Shown: piece after piece, positions 18,187 to 28,169 of the stretch
Numbering within the stretch: position 1 is the stretch's first letter
How the letters are laid out: the number at the start of each line of letters is the position of its first letter
Assembly: GCA_017306415.1 (NCBI GenBank)
Contig: JAFKIL010000001.1
Coordinates: forward strand, 310,001-374,000
DNA from: Microbacterium sp.
GTDB taxonomy: Bacteria; Actinomycetota; Actinomycetes; Actinomycetales; Microbacteriaceae
Length of the DNA: 64,000 nucleotides
Direction of reading: 5' to 3'
Made by a program: the position numbers and the translations under genes
Notes under the pieces: generated by a model
Told to the model about the DNA's origin: nothing
Seen by the model: the letters and a program-made list of their open reading frames with translations, nothing else
Databases searched by the model: none

Positions 18187-20408
18187 ACGGCGTCGATGCG
18201 CCGGACGGCGTTGAGGACGCGGTCGAGGTGGACGGTGTCGCCCATCTCGAAGACGAATCGGCTGAGGGCCAGGCGGTCGTCCGTCGTCGACACCGTCGCG
18301 GAGAGGATGTTGACGTGGTGCTCGCTCAGGACGCGCGTGACGTCGCTCAGCAGGCCGGAGCGGTCCAGCGCCTCGACCTGGATCTGCACGAGGAACACGC
18401 TCTTGGAGGTGGGCGCCCACTCGACGTCGATCACACGGGCGGGGTCCGCCATGAGCGCGTTCACATTGGTGCAGTCGGTGCGGTGCACCGAGACCCCGCT
18501 GCCGCGCGTGACGAATCCCATGATCTCGTCGCCGGGCACCGGCGTGCAGCACTTCGCGAGCTTCACCAGGATGTCGGGCGCGCCGCGCACGAGCACGCCC
18601 GAATCGCTGCCCCCGCGCTGCGCCCGGGCACGGCCGACGTGCGGGAGGTCGATCGGCCCGGTCGAGGTGTCGCTCGCGCTGACGAGGGCGGTGACCTTCT
18701 CGATCACCGACTGCGTGGACACGTGCCCTTCGCCGACCGCCGCGTACAACGCCGACACGTCCTCGTACTTGAGCTGCTGCGCGACCTCGGTGAACGAGTC
18801 CTGGTTCATCAGCCGCTGGAGCGGCAGGTTCTGGCGGCGCATCGCTCGCGCGATCGCCTCTTTGCCCTGCTCGATCGCCTCCTCGCGCCGCTCCTTGGTG
18901 AACCATCCGCGGATCTTGCTGCGCGCCCGCGTGCTCTTCACGAAGCCCAGCCAGTCCTGGCTCGGTCCGGCGTCCGGGTTCTTCGAGGTGAACACCTCGA
19001 CGACATCGCCGCTGTGGAGCTCCGACTCGAGCGGCACGAGGCGACCGTTCACCTTCGCGCCCATCGTGCGGTGCCCCACCTCGGTGTGGACGGCGTAGGC
19101 GAAATCGACCGGGGTCGCGCTGGCGGGCAGGCCGATCACGCGGCCCTTGGGGGTGAAGACGTAGACCTCTTTCGCACCGATCTCGAATCGCAGTGAGTCG
19201 AGGAACTCGCCGGGGTCGGCAGTCTCCGCCTGCCAGTCCGAGATGTGGGCGAGCCACGCCATGTCGGCGTCGACGGCCTTGCTCTCCTTGCCGCCGTTCA
19301 TCCGCTCCTTGTACTTCCAGTGCGCGGCGACGCCATACTCGGCCTGCTGGTGCATCTCATTGGTGCGGATCTGGATCTCCACGGTGCGCCCGCCGGGGCC
19401 GATCACCGTGGTGTGGAGCGACTGGTAGAGATTGAACTTGGGTGTCGCGATGTAGTCCTTGAACCTCCCAGGCAGCGGCGTCCACCGCGCGTGGATCGCT
19501 CCGAGTACGGCGTAGCAGTCGCGCACCGTGTTCACGAGCACGCGGATGCCGATGAGGTCGTAGATGTCGTCGAACTCGCGGCCGCGGACGACCATCTTCT
19601 GGTACACGGAGAAGAGCTGCTTTGGTCGTCCCATCACGCGCCCGCGGATGCGCAGCTCGCGAAGGTCCTCCTCGACCGAGCCGATCACGCTCTGCACGTA
19701 CTGCTCGCGCTGCGGAGTGCGTTGTTTCACGAGACTGTCGATCTCGGCGTAGAGCTTCGGGTGCAGGACGGCGAACGACAGGTCCTCGAGCTCGGACTTG
19801 ATGGCCTGGATGCCGAGCCGGTTGGCCAGGGGAGCGTAGATCTCCAGGGTCTCGGTGGCCTTCCGCTGCGCCTTCTCCGGGGGTACGAAGCCCCACGTGC
19901 GCGCGTTGTGCAGGCGGTCCGCGAGCTTGATCAGCAGGACACGGATGTCGCGCGACATCGCGACGATCATCTTGCGGACGGTCTCCGCCTGCGCGCTCTC
20001 GCCGTACTTGACCTTGTCGAGCTTGGTGACGCCGTCCACGAGCATCGCGACCTCGTCGCCGAACTCGGCGCTGATGTCGCCGAGCGCGTAGCCGGTGTCC
20101 TCGACCGTGTCATGGAGGAGCGCCGCGGCGATCGCCTTCGGGCCGAGTCCGAGGTCGGCGAGGATCTGCGCGACGGCGAGCGGATGCGTGATGTACGGCT
20201 CGCCGCTCTGACGCTTCTGACCGGCGTGGGCCTTGTCGGCGACAGCGTACGCCCGCTCGATGATCGAGAGATCGCCCTTCGGATGGTGCGTGCGCACCGT
20301 CCGCAGGAGCTGCTCGACATCGTCGCGCCGTGCTGCGCGCGAGAAGATGCGCGGCACCAGCCGACGGAGCGACGAACTCTGCGGGGCGGCAGGGACGGTC
20401 TCGGTCAT
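18156..20408 (-). CDS. relA: Bifunctional (p)ppGpp synthetase/hydrolase Rel
   Basis: 750 aa RelA/SpoT homologue controlling the stringent response. The hydrolase HD domain is intact ([13 protein letters not shown] at about 99-100, and [14 protein letters not shown]), the synthetase domain has [20 protein letters not shown] and [20 protein letters not shown], then the TGS domain ([20 protein letters not shown]), helical and zinc-finger-like regions ([19 protein letters not shown]) and a C-terminal ACT domain. So both activities are expected, as for the single long Rel of Actinobacteria. Lies downstream of secF by 71 nt on the same strand. Confidence 0.97.
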   Translation of the reverse strand: MTETVPAAPQSSSLRRLVPRIFSRAARRDDVEQLLRTVRTHHPKGDLSIIERAYAVADKAHAGQKRQSGEPYITHPLAVAQILADLGLGPKAIAAALLHDTVEDTGYALGDISAEFGDEVAMLVDGVTKLDKVKYGESAQAETVRKMIVAMSRDIRVLLIKLADRLHNARTWGFVPPEKAQRKATETLEIYAPLANRLGIQAIKSELEDLSFAVLHPKLYAEIDSLVKQRTPQREQYVQSVIGSVEEDLRELRIRGRVMGRPKQLFSVYQKMVVRGREFDDIYDLIGIRVLVNTVRDCYAVLGAIHARWTPLPGRFKDYIATPKFNLYQSLHTTVIGPGGRTVEIQIRTNEMHQQAEYGVAAHWKYKERMNGGKESKAVDADMAWLAHISDWQAETADPGEFLDSLRFEIGAKEVYVFTPKGRVIGLPASATPVDFAYAVHTEVGHRTMGAKVNGRLVPLESELHSGDVVEVFTSKNPDAGPSQDWLGFVKSTRARSKIRGWFTKERREEAIEQGKEAIARAMRRQNLPLQRLMNQDSFTEVAQQLKYEDVSALYAAVGEGHVSTQSVIEKVTALVSASDTSTGPIDLPHVGRARAQRGGSDSGVLVRGAPDILVKLAKCCTPVPGDEIMGFVTRGSGVSVHRTDCTNVNALMADPARVIDVEWAPTSKSVFLVQIQVEALDRSGLLSDVTRVLSEHHVNILSATVSTTDDRLALSRFVFEMGDTVHLDRVLNAVRRIDAVYDVYRVTSS

Positions 20409-20479
20409 CCCCTCACCCCCTCCGCCGGATCAGACAATCCTACGCCCGCGCCACAGACGGCCGGCCGCGCCGACGCGCG

Positions 20480-21469
20480 TCAGGCGGGGACCCCTGCGCG
20501 TTCTCTGGCGATCAGCACCTTCTTGTCACGCGCCCGCACCTTCGGCTCGTTCTCGCGGAAGAGCGAGTAAAGGGGCGCAGCGACGAACAGCGTCGAGTAT
20601 GCGGCCACGATGATGCCGACGAAGATCGAGAGCGAGATGTCGCTCAGGGTCTCCGCGCCGAGCCAGATCGCACCGATGAACAGAATCGCACCCACGGGGA
20701 GGATCGCGACGACGGTGGTGTTGATCGAGCGCACGAGCGTCTGGTTGACGGCCAGGTTGACCGACTCGCCGAACGTGCGACCGGAGACCTCGCCGTCCTC
20801 CTGGGTGTTCTCACGCACCTTGTCGAACACGACCGTCGTGTCGTAGAGCGAGTAAGCCAGGATCGTCAGGAAGCCGATCACCGCGGCCGGCGAGATCTCG
20901 AATCCTGCGAGCGCGTAGATGCCGATGGTGATCACCAGCACGTCGACGAGTCCGATGATCGACGCCGCCGACATCTTCCACGTGCGGAAGTAGAGCGCCA
21001 GGATGATGAACGTCAGCGCGAGGAAGATGGCGAGGCCGAAGAGCGACTGCCGCGTCACGTCCGCGCCCCAGCTCGGGCCGATGAACGAGGTCGTCACCTC
21101 CTTGACGTCGACGTTGAACCTGTCGGCGAGGGCGTTGCGGACCGCCAGTGTCTGCTTGTCCGTCATCTGGTCGGTCTGCACGCGGATGCCGTCGGTGCCC
21201 ACGGTCGTCACCTTGGTGTGCGCGTCGGGCACCACCGAGAGGACGGCCTTGCTGGCTTCGTCCTGATTCGGATTGCTGACGCCCGACACGGTGAACTGCG
21301 ATCCGCCGGTGAACTCGATCGAGAACTGGATCGGCCGGAACAGCGGCACCAGCACGGAGCCGAGGACGAGGACGGCGGCGATGATGAACCACAGGCGCCG
21401 CCGGCCCACGAAGGGGAACGAGCGCTTGCCCGAGTACAGGTCGTTGCCGAAACGGCTCATGACGCCCAT
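20480..21469 (-). CDS. secF: Protein translocase subunit SecF
   Basis: 329 aa. Partner of SecD in the RND-type complex that uses proton motive force to pull translocating proteins outward. One N-terminal membrane helix (LWFIIAAVLVLGSVLVPLF), periplasmic-type domain with IEFTGGSQFTV, then five helices with the SecF signature LFGLAIFLALTFIILALYF, YSLYDTTVVFDKVREN and VNLAVNQTLVRSINTTV. ATG 21469 shares one nucleotide with the secD stop, so the two are coupled. Confidence 0.97.
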   Translation of the reverse strand: MGVMSRFGNDLYSGKRSFPFVGRRRLWFIIAAVLVLGSVLVPLFRPIQFSIEFTGGSQFTVSGVSNPNQDEASKAVLSVVPDAHTKVTTVGTDGIRVQTDQMTDKQTLAVRNALADRFNVDVKEVTTSFIGPSWGADVTRQSLFGLAIFLALTFIILALYFRTWKMSAASIIGLVDVLVITIGIYALAGFEISPAAVIGFLTILAYSLYDTTVVFDKVRENTQEDGEVSGRTFGESVNLAVNQTLVRSINTTVVAILPVGAILFIGAIWLGAETLSDISLSIFVGIIVAAYSTLFVAAPLYSLFRENEPKVRARDKKVLIARERAGVPA

Positions 21470-23205
21470 CAGTCGTCCGATCCCTTCTGCTTCGTGTCAG
21501 CGGCGGTGTTTCTGCCCGCCGCTGCCAGCTCTTCGGCCTTCTTGCGCTCGGCGATCGTCTGTCGGCGTTCCGCTTCGCCGCGGGACCGGCCGGTCCGCCG
21601 CGCGGCGGCGCCCTTCGCCTCGACCGCGGCGGGCGTGCGGAACTGCGCCCTGCCGCGATAGACGGCACCGAGTGCGTCCGGGTCGAGGCCCGAGAGCGGG
21701 TGCCCGGACCCGAAGAAGCGCGTCCGAGCCACGAGTTGCATGACCGGGTGCGTGAAGAGGATGAAGATGATGATGTCGATCGCCGTCGTGAGCCCCAGGG
21801 TGAACGCGAATCCCTTCACCGTGGCGTCGGCGAGGATGTAGAGCACCACTGCGGCGAGGATGTTGACCGACTTGGAGATGTAGATCGTCCGCCGCGCACG
21901 ACCCCAGCCGTCCTCGACGGCACCCGTGATCGATTTCCCGTCGCGCAATTCGTCTCGGATGCGTTCGAAGTAGACGATGAAGGAGTCCGCTGTGAACCCG
22001 ATCGTCACGATCAGGCCCGCGACGCCGGCGAGCGACAGGCGGAAGCCCATCCGCCACGCCAGGATGCACAGCAGCAGGTAGGTGATGATGGCCATCACAC
22101 CCAGCGACGCGATGATCACGAAGCCCAGCGCGCGGTACACGATCAGGGAGTACAACGCCACCAGCGCGAGACCGATGAGGCCCGTGATGAGGCCGATCTG
22201 CAGCTGCTGCGAGCCGAGTGTCGCGGAGATCGTGTTCGAGCTCACGACGGTGAAGCTCAGCGGCAGCGCGCCGTACTTGAGCTGATCGGCGAGCGTCTTG
22301 GCGGACTCCTGCGTGAACGATCCCGAGATCGAGGGATTGCCGTCGGTGATGACGGCGTTCATCTGCGGGGCCGAGATGACCTCGCCGTCGAGCACGAACG
22401 CGAATTGATTGCGCGGCGACTCCAGCCCGTAGAGGCGGGTGCTGACGTCGGCGAACTTCTGCGTGCCCGCACCGTCGAACTTGAGCTGGACCTCCCACTG
22501 CCCGTTCTGGGTGTTCTGTCCGTACGAGGCGTCGGAGATCGACGAGCCGTCGAGGGCGACCGGGCCGAGGATGTATTTCACCGACCCGCTCGTGTCGCAC
22601 GTGATGAGCGGCTCGTCCTTGGGCTCGTCCGCCGGATTGTTGTCCTTGCTGGAGCAGTCATAGGCGAGGAACTGCGCCTGGAGCTTCGGTGTGATCCAGT
22701 TGAGGTCGCTGCCGTTGCTCGGCGAGGCCGTAGGCGTGGCGTCGAGCGTCGGCGCGGGCGTCGGGTAGGGCGTCTTCTTGCCGTCGTCGCCGACGAACGT
22801 CGTCGCGGGGCTCCCCGTGTAGAGCACGGGTCGCAGCTGCATCTGCGCGGACGCCTCGATGCGCTGGCGCGTCTCGTCGTCCGCCGGGCCGGGGATCTGG
22901 ACGACGATCTGGTTGCCCGCCTGCGTGGTGATGTCGGACTCCCCCACGCCCGACGCGTCGACGCGCTGACGGATGATGGTCGCCGCCTGCGTCATCTGGT
23001 CGGACGTCGGCGCGGCGCCGTCGGGCGTCTGCGCCTGGAGGATGATCTGCGTCCCGCCCTGGAGGTCCAGCGCGAGCTGCGGTGCCCAGGAGCTCTTCTT
23101 GAAGACGATCACTCCGAGCGCGTTGAGCCCGGCCAGCACGGCGATGATGATGAGGAGTCCCAGCAGGGCACGCCAGGCATGCCGGACAGGGGTCGATGTG
23201 GCCAC
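21469..23205 (-). CDS. secD: Protein translocase subunit SecD
   Basis: 578 aa, GTG start. N-terminal helix (ALLGLLIIIAVLAGLNALGVI), the D1 motif LALDLQGGTQIILQA, IIRQRVDASGVGESDI, a large extracytoplasmic P1 domain, then five membrane helices with TVVSSNTISATLGSQQLQIG and GFTADSFIVYFERIRDELRDG. A charged Arg/Lys/Ala-rich cytoplasmic tail of about 80 residues is longer than in E. coli, as in other Actinobacteria. It lies between yajC (31 nt upstream) and secF (1-nt overlap). Confidence 0.97.
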   Translation of the reverse strand: MATSTPVRHAWRALLGLLIIIAVLAGLNALGVIVFKKSSWAPQLALDLQGGTQIILQAQTPDGAAPTSDQMTQAATIIRQRVDASGVGESDITTQAGNQIVVQIPGPADDETRQRIEASAQMQLRPVLYTGSPATTFVGDDGKKTPYPTPAPTLDATPTASPSNGSDLNWITPKLQAQFLAYDCSSKDNNPADEPKDEPLITCDTSGSVKYILGPVALDGSSISDASYGQNTQNGQWEVQLKFDGAGTQKFADVSTRLYGLESPRNQFAFVLDGEVISAPQMNAVITDGNPSISGSFTQESAKTLADQLKYGALPLSFTVVSSNTISATLGSQQLQIGLITGLIGLALVALYSLIVYRALGFVIIASLGVMAIITYLLLCILAWRMGFRLSLAGVAGLIVTIGFTADSFIVYFERIRDELRDGKSITGAVEDGWGRARRTIYISKSVNILAAVVLYILADATVKGFAFTLGLTTAIDIIIFILFTHPVMQLVARTRFFGSGHPLSGLDPDALGAVYRGRAQFRTPAAVEAKGAAARRTGRSRGEAERRQTIAERKKAEELAAAGRNTAADTKQKGSDD

Positions 23206-23236
23206 GGAGGGTCAGCTTTCTCGCGGAAGGGCCGGG

Positions 23237-23737
23237 TCAGGCCTCGGGCTTGTCCTTCTTGCCGTCGGTCTCGTCCTGGAGCCGCTTCGCGGTCTCCTCT
23301 GCGGTCTCGATGTGCGGAGCCTTCTCGGCACGCTCTGCGGCGCGCTGGGCGTCGTCGGAGACCGAGCGCTCCCAGCCGGAGGCGACATCGGCCTGGTACT
23401 CGGCCTGGTCGACCTCCGCCTCGATGAACTCGTCTTCAGTGACGTTCTCGTTGGCGACGACGCGGAGAATGGCCTGGCTGTGCACCTTGATCTGGACGCC
23501 GGGCGCGATCTCGACGAGGGCGGGCTGATCGAGGTTGTCGGGGTCGTACGCGACGATCGTCCCGTACAGCCCGCCCTGCATCAGCACCTCGGCGCCGGGA
23601 ACGGTCTGCCGTGCCTTCGCCTCCTGCTCGAGCTTCTGCTTGGCCATGCGGCGGCGCGAGCTCCAGAACATGAAGAGCAGAAGGATGACCAGCAGGATGA
23701 TCAGGCCGTACTGCTGGAAGAACGTCGAGAAGTTCAT
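23237..23737 (-). CDS. yajC: Sec translocase accessory subunit YajC
   Basis: 166 aa. YajC associates with SecDF. Start ATG 23737 gives MNFSTFFQQYGLIILLVILL with a single helix, a basic stop-transfer SSRRRMAKQK, and the family segment GAEVLMQGGLYGTIVAYD, VEIAPGVQIKVHSQAILRVV. The acidic/charged tail after about residue 90 is an extension over the E. coli protein (110 aa). First gene of yajC-secD-secF and 80 nt downstream of ruvB. Confidence 0.93.
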   Translation of the reverse strand: MNFSTFFQQYGLIILLVILLLFMFWSSRRRMAKQKLEQEAKARQTVPGAEVLMQGGLYGTIVAYDPDNLDQPALVEIAPGVQIKVHSQAILRVVANENVTEDEFIEAEVDQAEYQADVASGWERSVSDDAQRAAERAEKAPHIETAEETAKRLQDETDGKKDKPEA

Positions 23738-23817
23738 GGAGGTGGGGGCACCTTTCGATACCGGCGTGCGGCGGGGCGGCACTGCCTGGAGGAGATGACG
23801 GCGAAAGCCTTCAGCGA

Positions 23818-24855
23818 TTATAGGTCATCGAGTCTCAGCGCCCCGTCCGCGTGGGGGACGCCCAGGTGTGCGTAGGCCTCCGGCATCGCGATGCGACCGC
23901 GCGGCGTGCGGCCCATGAAGCCGATGCGCACGAGATAGGGCTCCACGACCGACTCGATCGTCTCGGACTCCTCCCCCACGGCGACCGCGAGGGTGTTGAG
24001 CCCGACCGGGCCGCCGCGGAAGCGGCGGACGAGCATGTCGAGCACAGCGCGGTCGAGCCGATCCAATCCGATCGGGTCGACGTCGTACAGATCGAGCGCG
24101 GCGTCCACCGTCGCCAGCTCCACCTCGGCCGTCTGCGCCCCCGTGGAGGAGCCATGGACGATCACGTAGTCCCGCACACGGCGCAGCAGTCGGTTCGCGA
24201 TGCGCGGTGTCCCGCGGGATCGGCGCGCGATCTCGGCACGTGCGGGGGCGGGCAGGTCGACGTTCAGCATCGCGGCGGAGCGCGCGATCACCCGTTCCAG
24301 TTCCTCGGGCTCGTAGTACTCGAGATGCGCGGTGAACCCGAAGCGATCGCGCAGCGGATTGGGCAGCAGCCCCGAGCGCGTGGTCGCGCCCACGAGGGTG
24401 AACGGCGCCAGATCCAGCGGGATGCTCGTTGCGCCGGCGCCCTTGCCGACCATGATGTCGATGCGGAAGTCCTCCATCGCGAGATACAGCATCTCCTCGG
24501 CGGAGCGCGCCATGCGGTGCACCTCGTCGATGAAGAGGACCTCTCCGGGCGTGAGGCTCGACAGCAGCGCGGCCAGGTCGCCGGCGTGCTGGATGGCCGG
24601 ACCACTGGAGAGTCGCAGTGCCCGGCCGCTCTCGTGCGCGACGATCATCGCGAGCGTGGTCTTGCCGAGGCCCGGGGGGCCGGACAGCAGGATGTGGTCA
24701 GCCGGTCGCTGTTGGATCCGGGCCGCGTCGATCAGGAGCTGCAGCTGACCGCGGACCTTCTGCTGACCCACGAACTCGGCGAGCGAGGCGGGCCGCAGCG
24801 CGCCCTCGATCGCGAGTTCGGACTCGTCCTGCGCCTCCGGGTCGAGCTCAGCCAC
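23818..24855 (-). CDS. ruvB: Holliday junction branch-migration helicase RuvB
   Basis: 345 aa. Hexameric AAA+ motor driving branch migration with Ruv[21 protein letters not shown], Walker [12 protein letters not shown] at about 59-66, Walker [12 protein letters not shown], sensor 1 [13 protein letters not shown], arginine finger LRDRFGF, sensor 2 [16 protein letters not shown], and a C-terminal winged helix with [16 protein letters not shown] 24855 is chosen because it gives the usual N-terminus and overlaps the ruvA stop by 8 nt; an upstream ATG would add non-family residues. Confidence 0.97.
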   Translation of the reverse strand: MAELDPEAQDESELAIEGALRPASLAEFVGQQKVRGQLQLLIDAARIQQRPADHILLSGPPGLGKTTLAMIVAHESGRALRLSSGPAIQHAGDLAALLSSLTPGEVLFIDEVHRMARSAEEMLYLAMEDFRIDIMVGKGAGATSIPLDLAPFTLVGATTRSGLLPNPLRDRFGFTAHLEYYEPEELERVIARSAAMLNVDLPAPARAEIARRSRGTPRIANRLLRRVRDYVIVHGSSTGAQTAEVELATVDAALDLYDVDPIGLDRLDRAVLDMLVRRFRGGPVGLNTLAVAVGEESETIESVVEPYLVRIGFMGRTPRGRIAMPEAYAHLGVPHADGALRLDDL

Positions 24856-25468
24856 GGCCCGCTCCCTGGCGTGCCGGGCCGAGGTAGGCCAGCACATGGC
24901 GGAGGAGCGCCGGGACTTTCGCCGCATCCGCGGGCGGGACGTCCGCCGCGACCGTGGTCACCGCCTCCGCGGCCACCCGCTCCGACCAGCCGAGGCCGAC
25001 GAGTGCGGCGACCACCTGTGCCGGCACGGGATCCGACGCGCCGGACGCGGGCGATGCGGTGGCGGACGGCGGGGCGAGCTTGCCCGCGAGCTGCACGACG
25101 ATGAGCTTGGCCGTCTTGGGCCCGATCCCGGACACGCGGCGGAAGGGTGCGTCGTCGTCGTCGGCGACGGCCTGGGCGATCTGATCGACGCCGAGCGTGG
25201 CGATCACCCCGAGCGCGGACTTGGGCCCGACGCCGGTCACGCCGAGGAGGACCCCGAAGAGCGCGGATTCGGCCCGGTCGGCGAATCCGAAGAGCGACAG
25301 CGCATCCTCGCGGACGATGAGGGTGGTGTGGAGCTCGATGGCGTCGCCGACGCGCGCGGTGCGCGCCACGTCAGGGGTGACGGCGACGGTGAAGCCCATC
25401 CCCCCGACGAGGACCTCCACGACGTCGGTGCCGGCGTGGAGCACGGTTCCATGCACGGAGGAGATCAT
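24848..25468 (-). CDS. ruvA: Holliday junction DNA-binding protein RuvA
   Basis: 206 aa. Tetrameric junction binder that loads RuvB. N-terminal OB domain [20 protein letters not shown], helix-hairpin-helix segments [20 protein letters not shown] and [20 protein letters not shown], a Pro/Ala linker, and the C-terminal RuvB-contacting domain ([20 protein letters not shown]). A -10 hexamer TAGGCT (minus strand, 25475-25480) lies so close that the transcript would start at the ATG, and a LexA-like box covers the -35 region. ruvA and ruvB can thus be made independently of ruvC. Confidence 0.97.
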   Translation of the reverse strand: MISSVHGTVLHAGTDVVEVLVGGMGFTVAVTPDVARTARVGDAIELHTTLIVREDALSLFGFADRAESALFGVLLGVTGVGPKSALGVIATLGVDQIAQAVADDDDAPFRRVSGIGPKTAKLIVVQLAGKLAPPSATASPASGASDPVPAQVVAALVGLGWSERVAAEAVTTVAADVPPADAAKVPALLRHVLAYLGPARQGAGRG

Positions 25469-25474
25469 GCCGCC

Positions 25475-25504
25475 AGCCTAGGCGTCCGTTCGGACGTTTG
25501 TTCG
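25475..25504 (-). promoter_or_regulatory. SOS (LexA) box and leaderless promoter of ruvAB
   Basis: On the minus strand TCGAAC-AAAC-GTCCGA (25490-25505) matches the Gram-positive/actinobacterial LexA consensus TCGAAC-N4-GTTCGA at 11 of 12 arm positions. A TAGGCT -10 element follows at 25475-25480, so the box covers where the -35 would be. Predicted start falls on or next to the A of the ruvA ATG (25468). The match is seen directly; LexA binding is inference from known ruv control in other bacteria. Confidence 0.65.
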
Positions 25505-25523
25505 ACCGACACGCACAGGTCTG

Positions 25524-26099
25524 TCAGCGTCGCGCGAGCCGCTCCGCATCGGCCCACGCACGCTGTGCGGGGGTGAGCCGGCCTGTTGCAGCCGTCGCGA
25601 CGGCCCGACCACGCCACGCGTGGCACAGCGCGAGAGCGAGGGCGTCCGCGGCATCCGCAGGCTTGGGGAGCTCGTCGAGGCGCAGGATGCGCGCGACCAT
25701 CGTCTGGACCTGGCGCTTGTCGGCGCTCCCGTATCCGGTGATCGCCGCTTTGACCTCGGTCGGCGTGTGCGTCGCCGCCGGAATCCCCCGTTCCGCTGCC
25801 AGCAGCAGGGCGACGCCGCTCGCCTGAGCCGTCCCCATCACCGTGCTGCGGTTGTTCTGCGCGAACACGCGCTCGACGGCGAGCACGTCGGGACTGTGCT
25901 CCTCGAGCACCTCGCGGATGCCTGTCGCGATCGTCGCCAGCCGCGACTCGATGCGGGAATCCGGCGCGGAACGGACCACTCCGACGTACACGAGTCGTGC
26001 GGAGCGGTCGGGGGCGACGTCGACCACGCCGACGCCGCACCTGGTCAGGCCGGGATCGACGCCGATGACGCGGAGTCGTCCGCGTTGCGCTGTCGCCAC
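25524..26099 (-). CDS. ruvC: Holliday junction resolvase RuvC
   Basis: 191 aa, GTG start. Metal-dependent resolvase that nicks junctions after RuvAB. Acidic residues are in place: [18 protein letters not shown] (first Asp), [13 protein letters not shown] (Glu), and the C-terminal pair in [17 protein letters not shown]. The length is slightly more than E. coli RuvC. It lies 58 nt downstream of yebC and 55 nt upstream of ruvA, which has its own predicted SOS promoter. Confidence 0.96.
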   Translation of the reverse strand: MATAQRGRLRVIGVDPGLTRCGVGVVDVAPDRSARLVYVGVVRSAPDSRIESRLATIATGIREVLEEHSPDVLAVERVFAQNNRSTVMGTAQASGVALLLAAERGIPAATHTPTEVKAAITGYGSADKRQVQTMVARILRLDELPKPADAADALALALCHAWRGRAVATAATGRLTPAQRAWADAERLARR

Positions 26100-26157
26100 G
26101 TCACCACGCTAGGCGGCGACGATGCGCGGCGACCGGAGGCGCGCCAGCGGCCGACGG

Positions 26158-26916
26158 CTACTCGTCTGCCTCGAGCTCGGCCTGGACCTCGGCGGAGAGG
26201 TCGAAGTTGCTGAACACGTTCTGCACGTCGTCGCTGTCCTCCAGCGCGTCGATCAGGCGGAACACCTTGCGTGCGGTGTCGGCGTCGACCTCGACCTTGA
26301 GGTTGGGGACGAACTCGACGTCCGCCGACTCGTAGTCGATGCCCGCGTCCTGCAGAGCGCTGCGGACCGTCACGAGGTCGTGCGCCTCGGTGATCACCTC
26401 GAACCCCTGGGCGTGCGGTTCGACCTCCTCGGCGCCGGCATCCAGCACGGCCAGCATGACGTCGTCCTCGCTGGTGCCCTCCCCCGAGACGACGATGACG
26501 CCCTTCCGGGTGAAGTTGTACGCGACGCTGCCCGGGTCGGCGAGCGTGCCGCCGTTGCGGCTCAGCGCCGTGCGCACCTCGGCGGCAGCCCGGTTCTTGT
26601 TGTCGGTGAGGCACTCGATCATGAGGGCGACGCCGTTGGGCCCGTAGCCCTCGTACATGATCGACGTGTACTCGACGGCCTCGCCGCCGATCCCCGCGCC
26701 GCGCTTGATGGCGCGATCGATGTTGTCGTTGGGGACCGAGGTCTTCTTGGCCTTCTGCACGGCGTCGTACAGCGTGGGGTTGCCTGCGAGATCGGCGCCG
26801 CCCATCTTGGCGGCGACTTCGATGTTCTTGATGAGCTTGGCGAACGACTTCGCGCGGCGGCTGTCGATGACGGCCTTCTTGTGCTTCGTCGTCGCCCACT
26901 TGGAGTGGCCGGACAT
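26158..26916 (-). CDS. YebC/PmpR-family protein
   Basis: 252 aa. Starts [20 protein letters not shown], the hallmark of the YebC/TACO1 family, with [34 protein letters not shown] and the C-terminal acidic domain. Family members were described as transcription regulators and more recently as translation factors easing polyproline stalls; which role holds here is unknown. The yebC-ruvC-ruvA-ruvB order is widely conserved. Ends 58 nt before the ruvC start. Confidence 0.94.
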   Translation of the reverse strand: MSGHSKWATTKHKKAVIDSRRAKSFAKLIKNIEVAAKMGGADLAGNPTLYDAVQKAKKTSVPNDNIDRAIKRGAGIGGEAVEYTSIMYEGYGPNGVALMIECLTDNKNRAAAEVRTALSRNGGTLADPGSVAYNFTRKGVIVVSGEGTSEDDVMLAVLDAGAEEVEPHAQGFEVITEAHDLVTVRSALQDAGIDYESADVEFVPNLKVEVDADTARKVFRLIDALEDSDDVQNVFSNFDLSAEVQAELEADE

Positions 26917-26982
26917 GCCCTCCAGTCTACGATGCGCAGCCGGGAGCGCCCGCCCGGCAGGGACTGCGGGCGGCGTCGGGGA

Positions 26983-27516
26983 TCAGCCGGCGATCCTGAT
27001 CAGCGTCCGCAGATTCCGCGTCGTCGTGGAGGTCTTGAACCGGGGCTTCGCGAGCAGTCGAGCCAAGGGTGTGTCCGTCGACATGCCTTTCGGCGGCGAC
27101 CAGTAGACGACTCCCGGCCCGGATGCCGCGGGGTCGACCGCAGCGTCCAAGGATGCCGCGGCTTCCGCGATCTCGTCGCGCACCGCCTCGTCGCGGCAGA
27201 ACACCACGTACGGCTGACGCCCCGCGTCCTCTGCCTCGAACGGGAACCCCTGGATCGCTTTCGCCAGTTCCTCGGCGGTCACGAGCAGGATCCAGGCGTC
27301 GTACCCGAAGCGCTCGCGCAGCGCCGCCTCGATCGTGCTCTTCAGCCGCTCGCGGGCGGTCGTGTCGGCATCCGTCCCGAAGCGGACGTTGCCGCTCGCC
27401 AGGACGGTCCGAACGTCGTCGTACCCCAGTCCGCGGAACAGTTCCTTCAATGCAGGGCTGCGGATCGTGATGCCGTTCACGTTCACCCCGCGCAGGAGCG
27501 CCACCCACGTCGTCAT
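26983..27516 (-). CDS. DUF1697 protein
   Basis: 177 aa. MTTWVALLRGVNVNGITIRS, LKELFRGLGYDDVRTVLASG, NVRFGTDADTTARERLKSTI and the C-terminal YWSPPKGMSTDTPLARLL match the DUF1697 family, small proteins of unknown biochemical role with a ferredoxin-like fold in solved structures. It sits between pdxT and yebC, which in the related genomes I recall are adjacent or separated by other genes, so it looks like a later insertion. Start ATG 27516. Confidence 0.88.
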   Translation of the reverse strand: MTTWVALLRGVNVNGITIRSPALKELFRGLGYDDVRTVLASGNVRFGTDADTTARERLKSTIEAALRERFGYDAWILLVTAEELAKAIQGFPFEAEDAGRQPYVVFCRDEAVRDEIAEAAASLDAAVDPAASGPGVVYWSPPKGMSTDTPLARLLAKPRFKTSTTTRNLRTLIRIAG

Positions 27517-27554
27517 GCGCGCCACGCTACTGTCCAGCGCCGACGATCCGTGCG

Positions 27555-28148
27555 TCAGGCGGCGCGCACGATGTCGAGGAAGCGCTCGTGGAAACGCAGC
27601 TCCCCCGTCACCTCGGGATGGAAGGACGTGCCCAGGAGTGCGCCCTGCTGCACGGCCACCACGCGTCCGTCGCCGAGGGCCGCGAGCGTCTCCACCCCGG
27701 CTCCCACGCTCTCGACGAGCGGGGCGCGGATGAAGACCGCGTGCACCGGCGGCTCCCCGAGCGCGGGCACCGCCAGATCGGTCTCGAAGGAGTCCACCTG
27801 GCTGCCGAACGCGTTGCGCCGCACGGTGACGTCCAGGCCGCCGAAGGTCTCCTGCCCGTCGATGCCGTCGGTGATCCGGTCGGCCAGGAGGATGAGTCCC
27901 GCGCACGTGCCGTAGACCGGCATGCCGGCGGCGATCGCGGCGCGCACCGGCTCCTGCATCCCGAAGGAGCGGGCGAGCTTGTCGATCACGCTGGATTCCC
28001 CGCCCGGTATCACGAGCCCGTCGACGGCGGCGAGCTCGATCGGCCGCCGCACGAACTCGACCTCGGCGCCGAGACCGCTGAGAGCCCGCGCGTGCTCGCG
28101 CACGTCGCCCTGCAGAGCGAGGATGCCGACGTGGGGCCTACCGGCCAC
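27555..28148 (-). CDS. pdxT: Pyridoxal 5'-phosphate synthase glutaminase subunit PdxT
   Basis: 197 aa, GTG start. Class I glutaminase that gives ammonia to PdxS for de novo vitamin B6. Intact catalytic triad: nucleophile Cys in [12 protein letters not shown], and His/Glu in [11 protein letters not shown]; oxyanion/substrate segment [14 protein letters not shown]-terminus [16 protein letters not shown] is diagnostic. It follows pdxS by 21 nt on the same strand. Confidence 0.97.
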   Translation of the reverse strand: MAGRPHVGILALQGDVREHARALSGLGAEVEFVRRPIELAAVDGLVIPGGESSVIDKLARSFGMQEPVRAAIAAGMPVYGTCAGLILLADRITDGIDGQETFGGLDVTVRRNAFGSQVDSFETDLAVPALGEPPVHAVFIRAPLVESVGAGVETLAALGDGRVVAVQQGALLGTSFHPEVTGELRFHERFLDIVRAA

Positions 28149-28169
28149 CGTCGGTCCTCCGAGCGGCGG

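Noticed and set aside
20409..20479. Small gene between rel and secF
   Set aside because: Only 71 nt and no open frame with a ribosome site.
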